Below are positions 18,463-31,830 of a DNA stretch of 64,000 bases, one piece after another. The stretch covers positions 52,070,487-52,134,486 of the forward strand of contig CM069433.1 of assembly GCA_035610365.1 (NCBI GenBank), given 5' to 3'. The translations under genes were made by a program, and so were the position numbers. Within the stretch, counting starts at the first letter, position 1, and each line of letters begins with the position of its first letter. Source of the DNA: Aquatica leii. Taxonomy: Eukaryota; Arthropoda; Insecta; Coleoptera; Lampyridae. The notes beneath the pieces were generated by a model, which was not told the origin of the DNA, did not search any database, and saw only the letters and a list, made by a program, of their open reading frames with translations.

Positions 18463-20149
18463 TTAACCCTTAACTGGTAAACTGGAGTTTTCTATAACTT
18501 CAGACATGATTGTTTGTAATTTCGCATATATTGGCAACACCGCTTTGCGTCTTTCAATAGCCGCATGTGTTGCTTTAAATTCGATGCTGTTAGAATATTG
18601 AACGCGTACCGTTACTTGTTTTCGATATATTTACGTTTGGGGTCACGTGCGACTCCATTACACCATTTTTTTACGGTTTCTTGTGTTTGTGATAACTCGT
18701 AAGTGTTCAACAGAAAAAATATAGGAGTAATTGCAGAAAATGAAAAAACAGGTGAAACTTTGAGATTCTAATAAAGAGTTTGACAACTGTTACTACAGGA
18801 AAAATCGGTATACGTGGGCTAAAAATCCACTAAAAAAAGACGTACGAACGTCAGCGCACAATTTGGTGTCGCAATTATCAAGACTAAATGGGCTTACCCC
18901 AGAGGAACACAACTTTCTACGCCTTATGATGCTTAGAAGCTACTTTTTACAGAGGACGTTTTAAATATTATATTACGCAAAGACCATTCAATTATCATGG
19001 AAGCCATGTTTCTTTTACAGACTATTTAGGAATAAACAAAATGAAAGCATTTCTAGGATTAGTTTACCTAAACGGTAGTTTTCAAATCTGCGCGAGAAGA
19101 TGCAGTCTTTTTCTATCGACAGACAGTACTAGTAGATTCATTTTCCGAACAATGATATCTCAAAAGCGATTCTTGATTGTTCTGTCTACAATAAGATTTT
19201 ATGACGCTGCAAGTAGGAAGTACAGAATTGCCAAGAATAATAAATTAGCAGCAATATCACAAATTTTTGGTATATACATATATATTGATTGCAAAATATG
19301 CTATTAAGTTATGTGTTTGTTTGATTCTTAAAACTACTATCTCTTGAATGCTTTTGTATATAGTGAGAAAAGTAATGGAAGGCAAAGAAATAACCCGCCA
19401 AGCTAAGCGTTCCAACATTCGAGGTTCTACATTTAGTGAAACTACTTGAAAACAGTGATAGGAACATAATAGCAGACAAGTTCACATCACTTGAATTGAT
19501 AAATGAGCTAAATTCTAGACGCTTTACATATATAGAACAGTTAAAAAAATATTAAGAAAAGGTACTACCTCAGTTACTACCCTAAAAACAAGGGGAAGCA
19601 AATACTGCGGTTTTTGGATTCGCCGGACACCGTACAAGAATATCAAATGTTCCTAAAAAATATAAAATCGTATTTTTCTTTAATGAAAGATAGATCCTGA
19701 ATCGCAAAATCCAGAGATAATCGAGTTCTACAACGTAACAAAAAGTGGTGTAGGCAGTTTAGACCAAAAATGTACAAGTTATTCGTGTGATCGCAGAATT
19801 CGAAGATAGCATCAAGCTCATTGTTACACAGTGTTGAATATTGCAAGAGTGAATTCGTAGGAATTATTTAAAGTAGCAAAAATTGACAATAAAAATGAAA
19901 AGAAGAAAACATAACATATCCCTAGGAAAAGCATTTCTCAACTACCATTTGGTGGAAGGAATTAAAAACAACAAAATTACAAAAAAATTAAAATCTTCCA
20001 TTGCTGAAATTCTAAAACGTTCGCTCAAATTGCAAGATGATACGACAAGACTTCAGTTTAAAAGTCAAAAATGTTTTTAGTGACTAAGGGTTAAAGACCC
20101 CAATATACCAATTACGTTTCAAAAAACTGGTATACCGGTAAAGAGTTAA
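18463..20149 (+). mobile_element. piggyBac-type element, decayed
   Basis: The left end is TTAA (18463-18466) followed by CCCTTAACTGG, as expected for piggyBac. The right end is either TAAGGG before TTAA at 20091, or a longer match to the left terminus ending before TTAA at 20146-20149; I prefer the latter. Inside, the plus strand keeps piggyBac transposase blocks. The frame 19041-19307 reads KAFLGLVYLNGSF, FLSTDST and FRTMISQKRF. A later frame around 19695-19860 reads EIIEFYNVTKSGVGSLDQKC, a block that carries a catalytic Asp, and then a piece similar to the MLNIA-x-N end. Stops and frameshifts break it into several frames. Confidence 0.82.
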
Positions 20150-21960
20150 ACGTTTAAAATCGTTCTCTTCAATATTAAAATTGACCTGTTTTTGATTTTT
20201 TTTAATTTCGCATTCGCATCAGCATTATAAAAAGGGAATATGTTTTACTAACAGAAAGAGTTTATGGAAATACTTTGTTTGCTACTAAGCTTAACCAAAG
20301 GTACATCACTTTTTTCGGTCAGTTTTAAAGTACGAGTGCCGTTTAATACCAACTGAATTTTAACCGCACTTAAAGGTAGACATTTTACAGATTATCACTT
20401 TCTAGGTTGAAAAAGTTTTAAGCAGGATATTTACCTTTTCATCCTTAATTAATTAGAAAAATGACTTTGAATATGAAAGTTTAAAAAAACGCTGTTAATT
20501 CAAGTTTTTGCGTTACATATCGCTGTCTGATTTTTAATTACGATTTTACATAAAATTCTTGGTTTTTATGATTTATTTAATATTTAAAAAAATGCATACC
20601 AAGTTATAATTACACTTTTAATCAAATTAATTTTAATCATTTCAAAAAATAGAAGTGAACCATGTAAGAATACAAAAGAACAATTGTAATGAGTAATTTA
20701 AACTTTCATAAACATTTTCTACCGGCAAACGTTTAAATATTGTATTAATTACAATATACTTTAACTATAAAATAAATTAATTAAAGAATGATGTTTCGTA
20801 AAATTAACACGAAACTTGTTACTAAATACAAAAATTATATGTTATTTTGAATTTGAAAATTAAAAAAAAAATGTGTAATTTTCTCAGCACACTGGAATTT
20901 AGATTACATGCTAATTAAACGTGGAATATTTTAAATAAAGATTCAACGGTTAAGTATTATTACGTATTTCTGTAGTTGAGCGTGCAATCGTGAGTAATAC
21001 GACTATAAAACTGAACTAACAAGCATATATTAATAAAACGGTATAAAAGACAGAAAATAAACATTTTTGTTTGTTACATTTCTGCAATAATAATCTAGGA
21101 ATAAAATAAGAATATGTAGTACGCGGTCGACTCAAAATCTGTGCGTTTCACTATTGACATTGGTACGTATAGCATTTGAATTAACTGAATGGATGAGTTT
21201 GTAAATTTAAAACTTATCAAAGAAAAGTTACATTGATCTTAATTACATAAAGAGTAATTCGTAGGTTTATTAATTTGGACAATTTTAAATCTCGTTACGT
21301 TATAAGATCTTAAGAGTGCATGATGCAATAAGCGATTATAACGAATCCAACATAACGATGAAAAAAATGAACCTAGTAAAACGAAAACCGAAATTGTGCT
21401 TATGCATTTAACATTACCTACTATTTTAGTAACTTCCTGTTAACGTACGATTATGTTAAAGCTTTCCGCTTTTCTACTTTCAACTGAAATTCACTGTCGG
21501 CTTAAAATTTAATAAGTAATTAAGTCATGAAGAAAAATCTTACTTTCAAGAACAAAATAAAACAAACTGCTTTTCCAAATTCAATATTACTTGCGGTTGT
21601 TACGTTATGTAAGGCACGCATTAACAATTTAAGTCATATGTATTACAGAAATTCTGTTGTAATTAACAATCTATTTTAATACATTACAATTTTTTTTTAA
21701 ATCAACAATATAACGTAAGTAACGATAATCGATTGGTTTATTAAAATTTCTAGTATTTATAAACGCACTTTAATAATACGCATTTACTTAATAAACCCTT
21801 TCACAACTAACAAAATCCGAATTCAATTAAACAAATAAATTCATTCAAGGACCGAGTGTTAGATATTCCTTAAAAATAATATGACATTACACAAGGCCTT
21901 CTTTTAACTCATCTCCCACACTAAAAAAATTTACGAATGTACTTTCACCTTCTAGTAAGC
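20150..21960. other. upstream intergenic region
   Basis: AT-rich DNA between the piggyBac relic and the cuticle gene. No gene or named repeat was recognised. Confidence 0.5.
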
Positions 21961-21966
21961 TAGACC

Positions 21967-21974
21967 TATAAATA
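21967..21974 (+). promoter_or_regulatory. TATA box of the cuticle-type gene
   Basis: TATAAATA lies 92 bp before the ATG at 22066. Transcription would start about 30 bp downstream, near 21997. No clear initiator motif is visible. Confidence 0.55.
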
Positions 21975-22065
21975 TCTGCAGATGCTACTAGAAGTTATTG
22001 TGGAAGCGGACACATCCGCTAAATAGTTTATTTTGTGTTGTGTCGTTTACGTAAAATTTATCGCA

Positions 22066-23423
22066 ATGCGTACTTTAAATTTTGTGGTAAGTAAATTTGC
22101 AATCTGAATAAATGTAATATAAATAACAAATGTGTTTTAGATTTGTGCTTTACTCGTAAGCGGAGCATTTTCAGGCGCCGTCAAAAAACGCGAAGGTGCG
22201 AATTATATAATTTTTTCTGATAATTAAAATTTTTTGAATACTTGTTTAAAATTAATTAAACAATTTTTATATTTTTAGCTCCTCTTCCGTCACAAACTTA
22301 TTTACCCGCAAACAGTGGATTTGATGGTGGTCACTCGCATTCTAATGGAGGATACAATTACGATTCCGTTCAAAATTTTGGAAGTGGTTTTGGAAGTAGT
22401 GGATTTGGAGGAAAATCGCAAGTTAGTGGTAGTTACTTACCTCCATCAACCAGCTACGGTACTCCTTCTCAACAATATGGTGCACCATCTTTTAGTAAAC
22501 AACCATCATCTCAATATGGAGCTCCATCTTTTGGAAGTCATAGTGGAGGTCACAGTGGAGGTCATAGTGGAGGTTATAGTAGCGGTCATAGTGGTAGTCA
22601 TGGTGGTCATGGTAGTCATGGTTCTCATAGCAGTTTTGGAGGATCCGGTGGATACAGTTCTTCCTCTCAATATAGTGCTCCATCATCTCATTATGGTGCT
22701 CCATCATCTCAATATGGTGCTCCATCTTCACAATACAGCGCTCCTTCATTTAATACTGGATTTGGATCTAGTTTTGGAAAATCATCTCATTCAGTTTCTC
22801 AAAGTTATGGAGCTCCTTCATCTCAATACGGTGCACCATCATTTGGATCCGGTTCTGGAAAACCATCTCACGGAGGACATTCTCCATCTCAACAATACGG
22901 GGCACCGTCATCTCAATATAGTGCTCCCTCCTCACAGTATGGTGCTCCTTCCTCGCAATATGGTGCTCCTTCCTTTGGAAGTGGATTTGGAAAATCGTCT
23001 CATGGAAGCCACTCTGTTTCTCAACAATACGGTGCTCCATCGTCGCAATATAGTGCTCCCCGTCAACAACCAAGTTCTCAATATGGTGCCCCGTCGCACT
23101 CGCACGGATCTGCTGGTAGACCTAGTTCGCATCACGGTGGTTATTCATCTCTATCTCAAAGCTATGGCGCCCCGTCATCTCATTCCAGTGGCTCATCTGG
23201 TCATTACAACACTCCATCTCAAAGTTATGGAGCTCCAGTAAGTCACCATAGCAGCGCTAAGCCGTCATCTTCTTATGGCGCTCCATCTTTTGGTTCTTCG
23301 GGATCATCGTTTGGAAGCAGTCACTTTGGTGGATCTAGCGGACATCACGGTCAAGTTTCGCAAAGCTACGGTGCTCCATCCGGTGGACAAGGTTATGCAC
23401 AAAACGGAGGATATTCTTACTGA
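22066..23423 (+). CDS. secreted YGAP-repeat (resilin-like/cuticular) protein
   Basis: Three exons join into a 406-residue protein: 22066-22086, 22141-22195 and 22279-23423. Introns of 54 and 83 bp have GT..AG borders (GTAAGT donor, TTTTAG acceptors). Exon 1 encodes MRTLNFV and exon 2 completes a signal peptide, with ICALLVSGAFSGAV followed by KKRE. The mature part is almost all Gly, Ser, Tyr, Pro, Ala, Gln and His. It has about 15 YGAP repeats, usually SSQYGAPS, plus YSAP variants, a His/Ser/Gly block (HSGGHSGG type) and FGSG-rich spacers. There is no chitin-binding R&R consensus. Such repeats make elastic extracellular proteins in insect cuticle. Whether it is a true resilin is open. The longest ATG frame across exon 3 is in a different, wrong frame; the true frame has no ATG near the exon start. 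Confidence 0.88.
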
Positions 23424-23484
23424 TTCGATAATATAAAAGCATTTGTACATAAACATCAGTTTATTTATTGCAGAACGTAGAAAA

Positions 23485-23490
23485 ATAAAT
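23485..23490 (+). terminator. poly(A) signal
   Basis: AATAAA 62 bp after the TGA stop of the YGAP-repeat gene. Confidence 0.6.
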
Positions 23491-23499
23491 AATATTGCG

Positions 23500-25048
23500 A
23501 ATAATTTATTATAAATTTTATTTTTTTTTTCATTAGCATTTGACTGTTAGGTGTTCTACAAGTTTTATGCACAGGGATACTATAATAGCAGATTATACAT
23601 TCATGCATAACAGTCTTAAATTATATACACATATCAACAACAGTACATAATTTCTTTATTTAATGATACTTTCTAAGTGTATAAAATTTTTTGACAAACC
23701 AATATAGAAACCGTTATTGTATTTCAGCAATACAAAAAACGCTTTTTACCTAACTTAAATAGGTACTAGTTATTATTATTGAAACTACTTACGTAGTGTA
23801 CTTAGGGAGTTAATTATTCTAATATTATTAAAATAATTCATGTAAATGATATGTCGTTTCAGTACATTAACTAACTTCTATAATATCTAAACCCTTTATG
23901 TTGTAACAATCACATCAAGATTAAGTAACACTTAATTTATTTTCAGAAAAATTTACAACAGTTTCACAGTAACAAGGTATTTGTGTAGCAACGTGTGCGT
24001 AATGTGAAAATAAAATTTAATTTACAAACATTATATTAATCTACCAACAGTCACTTAATAAATGATAACATTTTTCAACATACAAATGGGGTTTTCATAG
24101 TGTAAATTTTGGTAGTAGATTTTAAATATAATCATTTAGTAATTACAAAAATATTTATTATAACATGGAATAATTTGTGATTACTATTTTTTTGTTGTAT
24201 GAATCAATACATTCATTTTCTATTAGTATTTGATATAATTGTATTAATTCATACTTTGGTCTAAAGAAAACCTAAAAAAGAAGTCAAGCAGAACGTATTG
24301 ATGTTTGTTTAGCGTAAACAAATATTTTAACTGAAATTCTAAGTTCATAAAATATAATAATTTTTTTTCTAATTACCGATAAGAACGTTAACACAGGCTT
24401 TTATTTATGTAACACTTATAAATATTTACCACTAATATTAATTGGAAACTTTACATGTATTTGGATACTAAGGTACTAAACCGTCTCTGTCTTTAAGTAT
24501 TGCCTAGGTTAGCTGATTGAAATCGACACTTTTTAATGATGTCATTTGTTACAAGTATCTAGTAACAAAATTAAGCATAATATTGATTTTAATTTAAATT
24601 ATATAATACTATAAATGTTTTTTCAATTTTGTAGAGATATTCTAAGTAAAGCAAGTTTTTGCAAAACAAAAGTTATTTATTTTGTATGCTTATGTACATT
24701 ATTTAAAAAAAATAAGTCTTTTAATTTAATATATTTAACCTATTAAATAATTGTAACCGTTCTCTAATACTGCTTATAGTATATGACATTTATAAATTAT
24801 GTGTACAACACACATTAGGAGCAATAACGATATGTATTTATTACTTTGGAATAAATTCCATGATATGTCTAATTACATTTATACAAGAATAAATTACATT
24901 CGATGAAATTATTCTTGAAACAACGTTTATAGTTTCAAACGACTACGTACAGTGTAGATATAATCATACACCGACCAGCGGCTATTTCATTAAATATCCT
25001 ACATAGCACCTAATCAAAGAGGGTGTTTTTAGTTAATTGCGAATGACG
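23500..25048. other. intergenic, includes 3' UTR of the choline transporter gene
   Basis: AT-rich DNA between two convergent genes. TTTATT at about 24837-24842, an AATAAA on the minus strand, could be the poly(A) signal of the choline transporter gene, 200 bp after its stop. No other feature was recognised. Confidence 0.45.
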
Positions 25049-26980
25049 CTATAGCGTAGTTTGTCCTTCACCAGGATTAATATTACCTTTAATTCCTCCC
25101 CCGCTTCCAACGGACGCTTTTAGTTTTTCAACTTCCGATGTTGGAATGTCATCGTCAGCTTCTAAAGCAGGGTTAACTCTACCGTTTCTTTCATCTTTTC
25201 CAACCATCGTTGCTGCACCATACATTTTTCCCATTGCACCAGATGCCATCACAGACAATTGTTCGCCATCTTCTAAAGGATCACCGACTCGTTGTACATC
25301 TTCAGGAATATTTACAACGCAACGAAATACATCATACCCAGGAGCCAATTTTCCAGATTCAAATACCCACTTTGTAAACCAAGACACTAATATGAGCGTA
25401 ATTAATGACATTAACATTGCCATAGTTCTAAAAGGAAACAGCTGCACTTGATTTTCTTCGTCCCAGCCTGGGTAATAGATAAAAGGTTGCAGATGCATTA
25501 CTGGTTCTCCGCCAGAAAGACGAACAAAAAATGCTACTAAATACGCTGCTAAACTACCATACGTGTTGCAATAATTCTTAAAGTGCACTACCATAAGTAA
25601 TTGGGGAAATAATATTACATAGACAAGATCAGAACACATTGACCTAAAAACATAATTTTAATTTATAAATAAAATTTTAAATTAGTAAAACAAACCATAA
25701 TCCATAAATAGATGGAATTGTTAACGCCATAATAGTAGAAAGCACACCGACTATAAATATTGATACTCTCATAACCCATATAATTTCCATTTCTGAAGCT
25801 CGTTGTCGAAATATTAATTTATAAACGTTTCTAGCAAACATCGAACTTGCTGATAATACACTTGAATCAGCCGAAGACATGACCGCTGCCGATACAGCAC
25901 CTAACCCAAAGAAAGAGACAAAGTCTGGAGTTAGGTATTGTAGAACCATAGGTAATATCATAGGAGTTTCTACGTCGCTTAGAGGATATGGTCCTTTATA
26001 CGTTGTTTCATTCCATGCTAAAAAGTATGTAAGTAGTTAAGAAAAATTTTATTCACTAACAAACTTATACCTGTAGCTTTTGCAATGGCGCCGATTAATA
26101 CTGGAGGAATTGCCATTAATACGCAGCCAACTGCAGCAACATACGATAAAATTTGAGCTCTACCAGCGGATTTACTAGATAATACTCGTTGAAAATAAAC
26201 TTGCCACGGGATTCCACCAAAAATTAACAATAAACCGTAGTCTAAATAATAAAAGTATTCTTCTTGTTTGACTTCTCCTATCCAATCAGCTTCAATGGAT
26301 GATAAAGGTACAACATGCTCATTTGCCCAAGCAAATGGTATACACATCCATAATCCAATAAAAATACAAAACAGCTGTATAACATCGGTGTACGCAACCG
26401 AATATAACCCACCAAATAAAGTATAAAACACGGCAATGCATGCGCTAAAAATAACACTTGTGCGATGATCCATATCAATAATTACGCTTAGTGTAGCTCC
26501 TAAAGCAGCTAAAATACCAGCTGCCCAAAATACTTCACCACATAAAGCGGGTAAAAAAAGTAAACCACCCATGCGTTCCCCAAACGAATCTTGTAAAGGA
26601 TCTAACATAGTAACGTAACCTTGTTTCCTCATTTTATTTGCGAAAAATATTCCACCAAAAACTAAACTAAGAGCGTAGCCAAAAGGTGCTTGACACCACA
26701 CTAATCCTTTTGTATATATTGCTTCTGCGGTTCCATTAATGTAACCTCCTCCAACCCACGTGGCTAAAAATTGATGTTGCAAAGTATGCTTTTATTTAAA
26801 AATATATAACTTACCCGTCATTGTAAATATACCAACAAAAAGTCCTATATTTCGGCCAGCCAACATAACTTCTTCTTCAGAATCATTTCCTTTTTCTTTT
26901 TTTCTACCTGCCCATATACCCACAGCGAGGATTAAAACGTAAAATATTACTATCGAAATTACTCCTGCGATATTAATCAT
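25049..26980 (-). CDS. ChT: high-affinity choline transporter (SLC5A7/ChT)
   Basis: Four coding exons on the minus strand: 26980-26815, 26763-26071, 26017-25696 and 25643-25049. All junctions are phase-consistent and have GT..AG borders; together they give 591 residues, close to the usual size of animal ChT (about 580-615). The protein imports choline with sodium into cholinergic nerve endings for acetylcholine synthesis. It begins with a membrane segment ([19 protein letters not shown]). Exon 2 holds GRKKEKG-following segments, LWMCIPFAW and the family signature [20 protein letters not shown]. Exon 3 holds [19 protein letters not shown], a sodium-symporter core motif. Exon 4 starts in the middle of [11 protein letters not shown] and ends in a hydrophilic cytoplasmic tail of about 100 residues. 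Introns are about 50 bp. No lesion is visible, so this appears to be a working host gene. Confidence 0.95.
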
Positions 26981-26989
26981 GTTGAGGAT
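26981..26989 (-). other. 5' UTR end with splice acceptor
   Basis: Nine bases upstream of the ATG, read on the minus strand, lies TTGTTTTAG (acceptor AG at 26991-26990). The start codon is therefore near the beginning of an exon, and at least one 5' non-coding exon should lie at higher coordinates. Confidence 0.55.
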
Positions 26990-26991
26990 CT

Positions 26992-27320
26992 AAAACAATT
27001 TAAGGGTAGTTAATAGTATATGTATTGTATCGATTCTTTGATTATTTATAGCTTGGGAAAGGGTTTTGTCCTTGAATTAAAAATTTAGTAAGTTGGTCAT
27101 TGAATTAGGATTTTTTTATAGAGAAAAGAAACATTAACGAATAATTTTATACAAACAGTTCAAGTTACCTGTTGTTTAGAATTATGAACGGACTTGTATA
27201 TTCTAGGTTGGTTTTTAGGCTATGTATATATTAATAAATTTCTAATAAAATATACGTGTCATATAACACAGGTCCACATACATTTTAAATTATTTGTACA
27301 GTTAATTAAATTGTTTAAAA
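26992..27320. other. probable 5' intron of the choline transporter gene
   Basis: AT-rich DNA without recognisable coding sequence, presumably in the first intron or promoter region of the transporter gene. Confidence 0.4.
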
Positions 27321-27720
27321 TGTAAACAACAGTCACCCCAGCGAAGGGATGTCTTCTGCGAGGGACTGTTTCTTGTCCTATATCCTAGACCGCACATGGG
27401 CGCTTTTTGACCTCATCAAATCGGCACGTAGTTATTTTCAGAGGTCTATAAAATATCACACGAATTGTACGCGTTCACGGTCAGGACTGTCTTGTCCCGT
27501 GCAGCCAGGTATTGATCTTTTGTGACGTAAACCCGGCGCAGGACTTCATTGGGCGTCCCGATGCCCCGCACCGATCCTGAAATGAGGAAAATTTTGACGA
27601 AACCAAACATGATCGCGCATAGGTTTCTCTATTGGCGATGGTATTTGGCAAACCCACCCAAACACCCACGCTATTCTTTTACACCCCGTCCAACCGCCTA
27701 CAACTTTGTTCAATAGTGCA
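27320..27720. other. GC-rich patch with TATA box, unassigned
   Basis: A patch clearly richer in G and C than its surroundings, with GGTCTATAAAATATCAC near 27440 and blocks such as CAGGACTGTCTTGTCCCGTG. An open frame on the minus strand at 27481-27669 has no recognisable motif. It could be the promoter/first exon of the choline transporter, a solo LTR, or another insertion. I could not find matching terminal repeats. Confidence 0.35.
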
Positions 27721-30049
27721 CTTATATCACGTTAAGAAATAAATTAATCCCTTAAGTAGGTCATCTCTACGAGGCATACACGCATAGTAAGCAGAAAACG
27801 TGACAGAACTACTATTTTATATAAAATGCAATGCATTTCATTCAATAATTAGTTCATTAGCGAAAAAAGCGACAACAAAAAAACGCAAGCGTCTGGAAAG
27901 TTTCGTTTGCTTTTAAACAAACATTTCTGAATAGTTGTCAAACCTTTAGATTTCTGTAAAAAAATAAACGTGCATTTTGAATTTTAAACTGCATAAAAAT
28001 AATGCAATTAAAAATTTTGTATACATTTTATTTAGAATCATTCTCTATATAAAGCATTTGTAGAACAAGGATTTGTCCTTATTTTAGGAGTACGAGTAAG
28101 ATATCGATCGTTCTTTTCAATGTATTCAACTAAGGTTACCTTTGCGTTATTCGGTCATTGATACGATGCATTTCAGTAACCACGTACCAAGCTATAAATA
28201 AAAAAAACAATGAGCTTTTCTGTATCAATTATTTAAAAATTTATTGTAAGCGATGTAAAATTTAATGGTCTTTGAATACTTTCTATTGATGCATTTTAAA
28301 CATAATCTTTACAGTAATTGTTTGTTAATATTACACGCTTCAACGTCACGTTCTCTAAGAACAAAAACAGTGTATTTATAATTTAGCAAATTTGAGTGTT
28401 ATAGCGTATATAAATATAAATATGCATGTTGGATGAAAATTTTTTACAATATTTTTTAAAACTAACTACACGTTGTGAATACTGTAATTAAAATAATGTT
28501 GTTTCGTATCTGTGCGCCATTAGTAAATTACATTTTTAATTCAAGCTAAGTAATCCCGGTAATTAAATAGACATTATCCTATGTAGAAAATAGCTGCAAG
28601 TAAGTAAAGGGTTGAATACCTGTCATGTGGGTATTAGTGGCTAGCTAATTTTAAGTAGTTTGAAATTTACCGTCATATAATAAAAATAATGGTTACAGAC
28701 CATCGTGTTTAATTTTAGAAATTTCGCTAAATTCTATGGTTTAAGAAAAGTAGCAATACGAAAGTTACTCTTACTAGGAGATCCTTTTTCTTTAATTATT
28801 GGTTTGAATATTGCTTATTACAAAAATTTTTAGCAAGAATAAGTATGCTTTTTCTCTCTCTCTATACTGTAAGTTTAGTGCAAAAATGTTTTACAAACAA
28901 TCGGCTGCTAAATTTTTACAATACACATGTTGAAGATAAAAGTTTTTTAATCAGGTATTTTTTAGAAATGAAGCCTATTCAGTAGTTTGTTTTACCTGAA
29001 CGACTTATCGGGAGATTTACGTTTATTTTCTTTTTTTTCTTTTTTCAGAAAACGTTTCTACGATTTAGTAATTGCAACTGTCTCAGACGGTGGAAAACCT
29101 ATAACATAAATATTAACGCTTTGGATTTTGTTTTTGTGTTTATATGAAAAATTAACAATATAAAAATCCGGCCTACCTTTAAACAAAGCTGCAATATCAA
29201 ATTTTAGGTTTCATCAATTTCATTTTTTTTTCGATGTTATATTTATGCGTCAACAAAAAAAAGTGCAGTTCTTACAAAATAATAAACAAAACAATTAGCA
29301 TATGTAACGCAATAATATTATCTTGTAATTATTTTTATTCTCAGTGTCAACAAGCTTAACAAACATCCAAATCATCAAAAAAGAACAAACTTTTGTAATG
29401 TTTTTAAATCAAAGATCTTGTAACTGTCGTAAAATGCGCCAAGGTACATCCCGAACAAATTTATTCTGACATTAATATACAGTCCATTGAAGATAAAATA
29501 ACAACACACAACAACAAATACAGAAATAGAATCTTCATTTATTTAGATGAGATGCATCTATACTAATCACTCTAAACTATTTCATCTTCTTACTTGTTTT
29601 ACCTTACTTTTTAGATATCAGATCTCATTTGCTGTAATGTACTTTTCATGTCATGTACTTTATGTATTACTAAAATTAGGATTTACATATGCTGTACTCA
29701 TAGTTGATATAAATTTAAGTAGTCAACTGGCTTAAAATAAACTTTTTATTACTATCTAGTGTTTACTCAATTTCTGAAATTACATAAAAAAATTTTTATA
29801 TGGTTTGGACAAGTTCCGAGGTGACCATAAAAATGCTCTATGTCGCTGTTATGTCAAATAATGTGTTCTTGTACTTTGCAATTGTTTTACTGAAAACGTT
29901 ATAATACATAAGTAATTTACGTAACCCGGATTATTACAACTATTGCATCAGTTAATAAGAAATTTGAAAAACTGTTATTTTTGGTGTCATAGTTTTTTCA
30001 GTAGAAACTATTCCTTTTTCACTTTTTTACTATTCAATTACCTGATCTA
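27721..30049. other. no recognisable feature
   Basis: About 2.3 kb of AT-rich DNA. A short CT microsatellite occurs near 28850-28863. The frame at 29547-29735 has no recognisable domain. Confidence 0.5.
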
Positions 30050-31275
30050 ATGAGTACTCTTTTAGATCCAGTTGGATGCTGGAAAATGTTACCACACAAT
30101 TGTGTATGTATGAAAAAGCGTTAAGTGGTAAAGAAGCAGGTAACAACCTAAAAACCTTATACTATAAGTCTCGTGGTTCTGCTATGTTTAGTAATAAACC
30201 TAATCCTAATTTTGAAACACAAAAACAATGTTGAATCTGTCCGTACTTTAAAATGCCAGGTCACAAATTATATATTGAGGAATGTGGAAAGCTGACGGTG
30301 TACAAAGGAGAAAAAAATGTTAAAGATGCTAATACTTCTATGTTGCTTGCTGTAAGTAGTCTTGTATTTGAATCTACAATTGATCGGAATTGTTGGTATG
30401 CAGATACTGGTAGTACAAACCACATTACCAACAGAATTTATTTTTTTGAACAATTTACTCCATTTGAGCTTTTCTACAGTGTGACTACTGCAAATGGAAA
30501 AAATGTTAGTACTGAGGGCAAAGAAACTATTTGTATATAGTCATCAGTGGGTGGCAAATGACACGAGAAGATCTTGAGTAATGCTTGTTATGTAAAAAAA
30601 TTAATTTTTTGTACTTACAGCCCAGATACACTACTTGATAGTCAACTTGTGTCTGAGATTTGTAAAATAATAGTAAGAGTACACGTCAAGTTGATTGGAG
30701 TCAGAAACCGTTTTGGTTTATTGCTTATGTAGAGTCTAATAAAATATGTTACAATTATACCACTATCGCCTAAAACATCAAAACAAAAAACATGCCAAAG
30801 CAATTATTTATCGTGAATTGGGCATTTAAGTAAAATTAGATAGTGAGCTGTGTGAAGGATGTCTATTTGAAAAGACACATAGGTTAAAATTTGGCACTAA
30901 GGTCAAGCATACAAAGCTTCGTAAACTTTTGAATGCTGATGTGTGGTCGATTTGAAGTTAAATCAAAGTCAGGTATTAAATACTTTGTTGTTTTCAAAGA
31001 CAAATTCACTTGGTTTAGATTGGCTTTAGACGAAAACTGACTATGCCTTATTCTCCCATGAAAGATTCTACTGAACGCATCATAGTTAAAACAGCTCATG
31101 CTATATGATACACTCAAAAGGAAAACTCAAATTTTAAATATACCTGACATGTCAGTGGTTTAGAAAGAAACCAGATATAAAACTTTTGAGAATTATTTGA
31201 TCTGAGAATTGTTACATGAAAAAGCTGTAAAAACGAAAATTGCCTAGATAAGATAACATAAATAAAGAAGTTACC
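30050..31275 (+). pseudogene. Ty1/copia retrotransposon relic (Gag end, protease, start of integrase)
   Basis: The frame 30253-30540 contains the end of a Gag zinc knuckle (PGHKLY) followed by the copia-type protease active-site region NCWYADTGSTNHITNRIYF. Farther along, in other frames, are a LSNACYVKKLIF-like block (near 30580) and the pre-integrase Cys motif CEGCLFEKTHRLKFG (near 30850). There is also a weak start of the integrase core. RT and RNase H are missing, no LTRs are visible, and stops interrupt the frames. The relic is 5'-biased and dead. Confidence 0.75.
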
Positions 31276-31830
31276 GGTGTTCAGTAAAGACGGTCGTAAG
31301 TTACTTTAAAACAAATCCGTGATTGATTGGGAAACTCAAAACGTAAAATCAAAATAAAACAAAAGGGCGACAAGAAAGTGTATAGCTTAAAATGGGCTTC
31401 TGGACTTAGCCAATCGAAAATCCCGTTTCTGATAGATGCAACAAACAACAACGGAACTTCATCAAAGTGTATTACATTAAAATCTATAATATTAAAATTC
31501 GAGAGCGACCGAATAAAAGCTGGTTTACAAAACTAACTATCTAACATTTTTTAAATTTAAAATAATATCAAATGAAAAAAAAATTAATAACAATAATGAT
31601 ATGAATTCACATAGAATCACAAATAAACTAAAATAAAAAACAGTGTTTAAAAGAAAACATATAAATAAGTAGATTAAAACTTAATTTACAAAATATAACA
31701 AATCGGTAATATACCGATAATTTAAATTAAATATGCAACACTTTGAATGCAGCAACACATAAAAAAATAAGAATTAATAAACAACATATACACTACAAAA
31801 TAAACATTCAGCAACAATGAAATAAAAAAT
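31276..31830. other. AT-rich flank of foldback repeat
   Basis: The frame at 31327-31536 has no recognisable domain. Nothing else is seen. Confidence 0.4.

Noticed and set aside
22315-23241. 308-codon plus-strand frame starting MDLMVVTR
   Set aside because: It is a shadow of the YGAP-repeat exon in the wrong frame. Its composition (Val/Leu/His runs) comes from reading the repeats out of register, and the other frame gives a clean repeat protein joined to a signal peptide.
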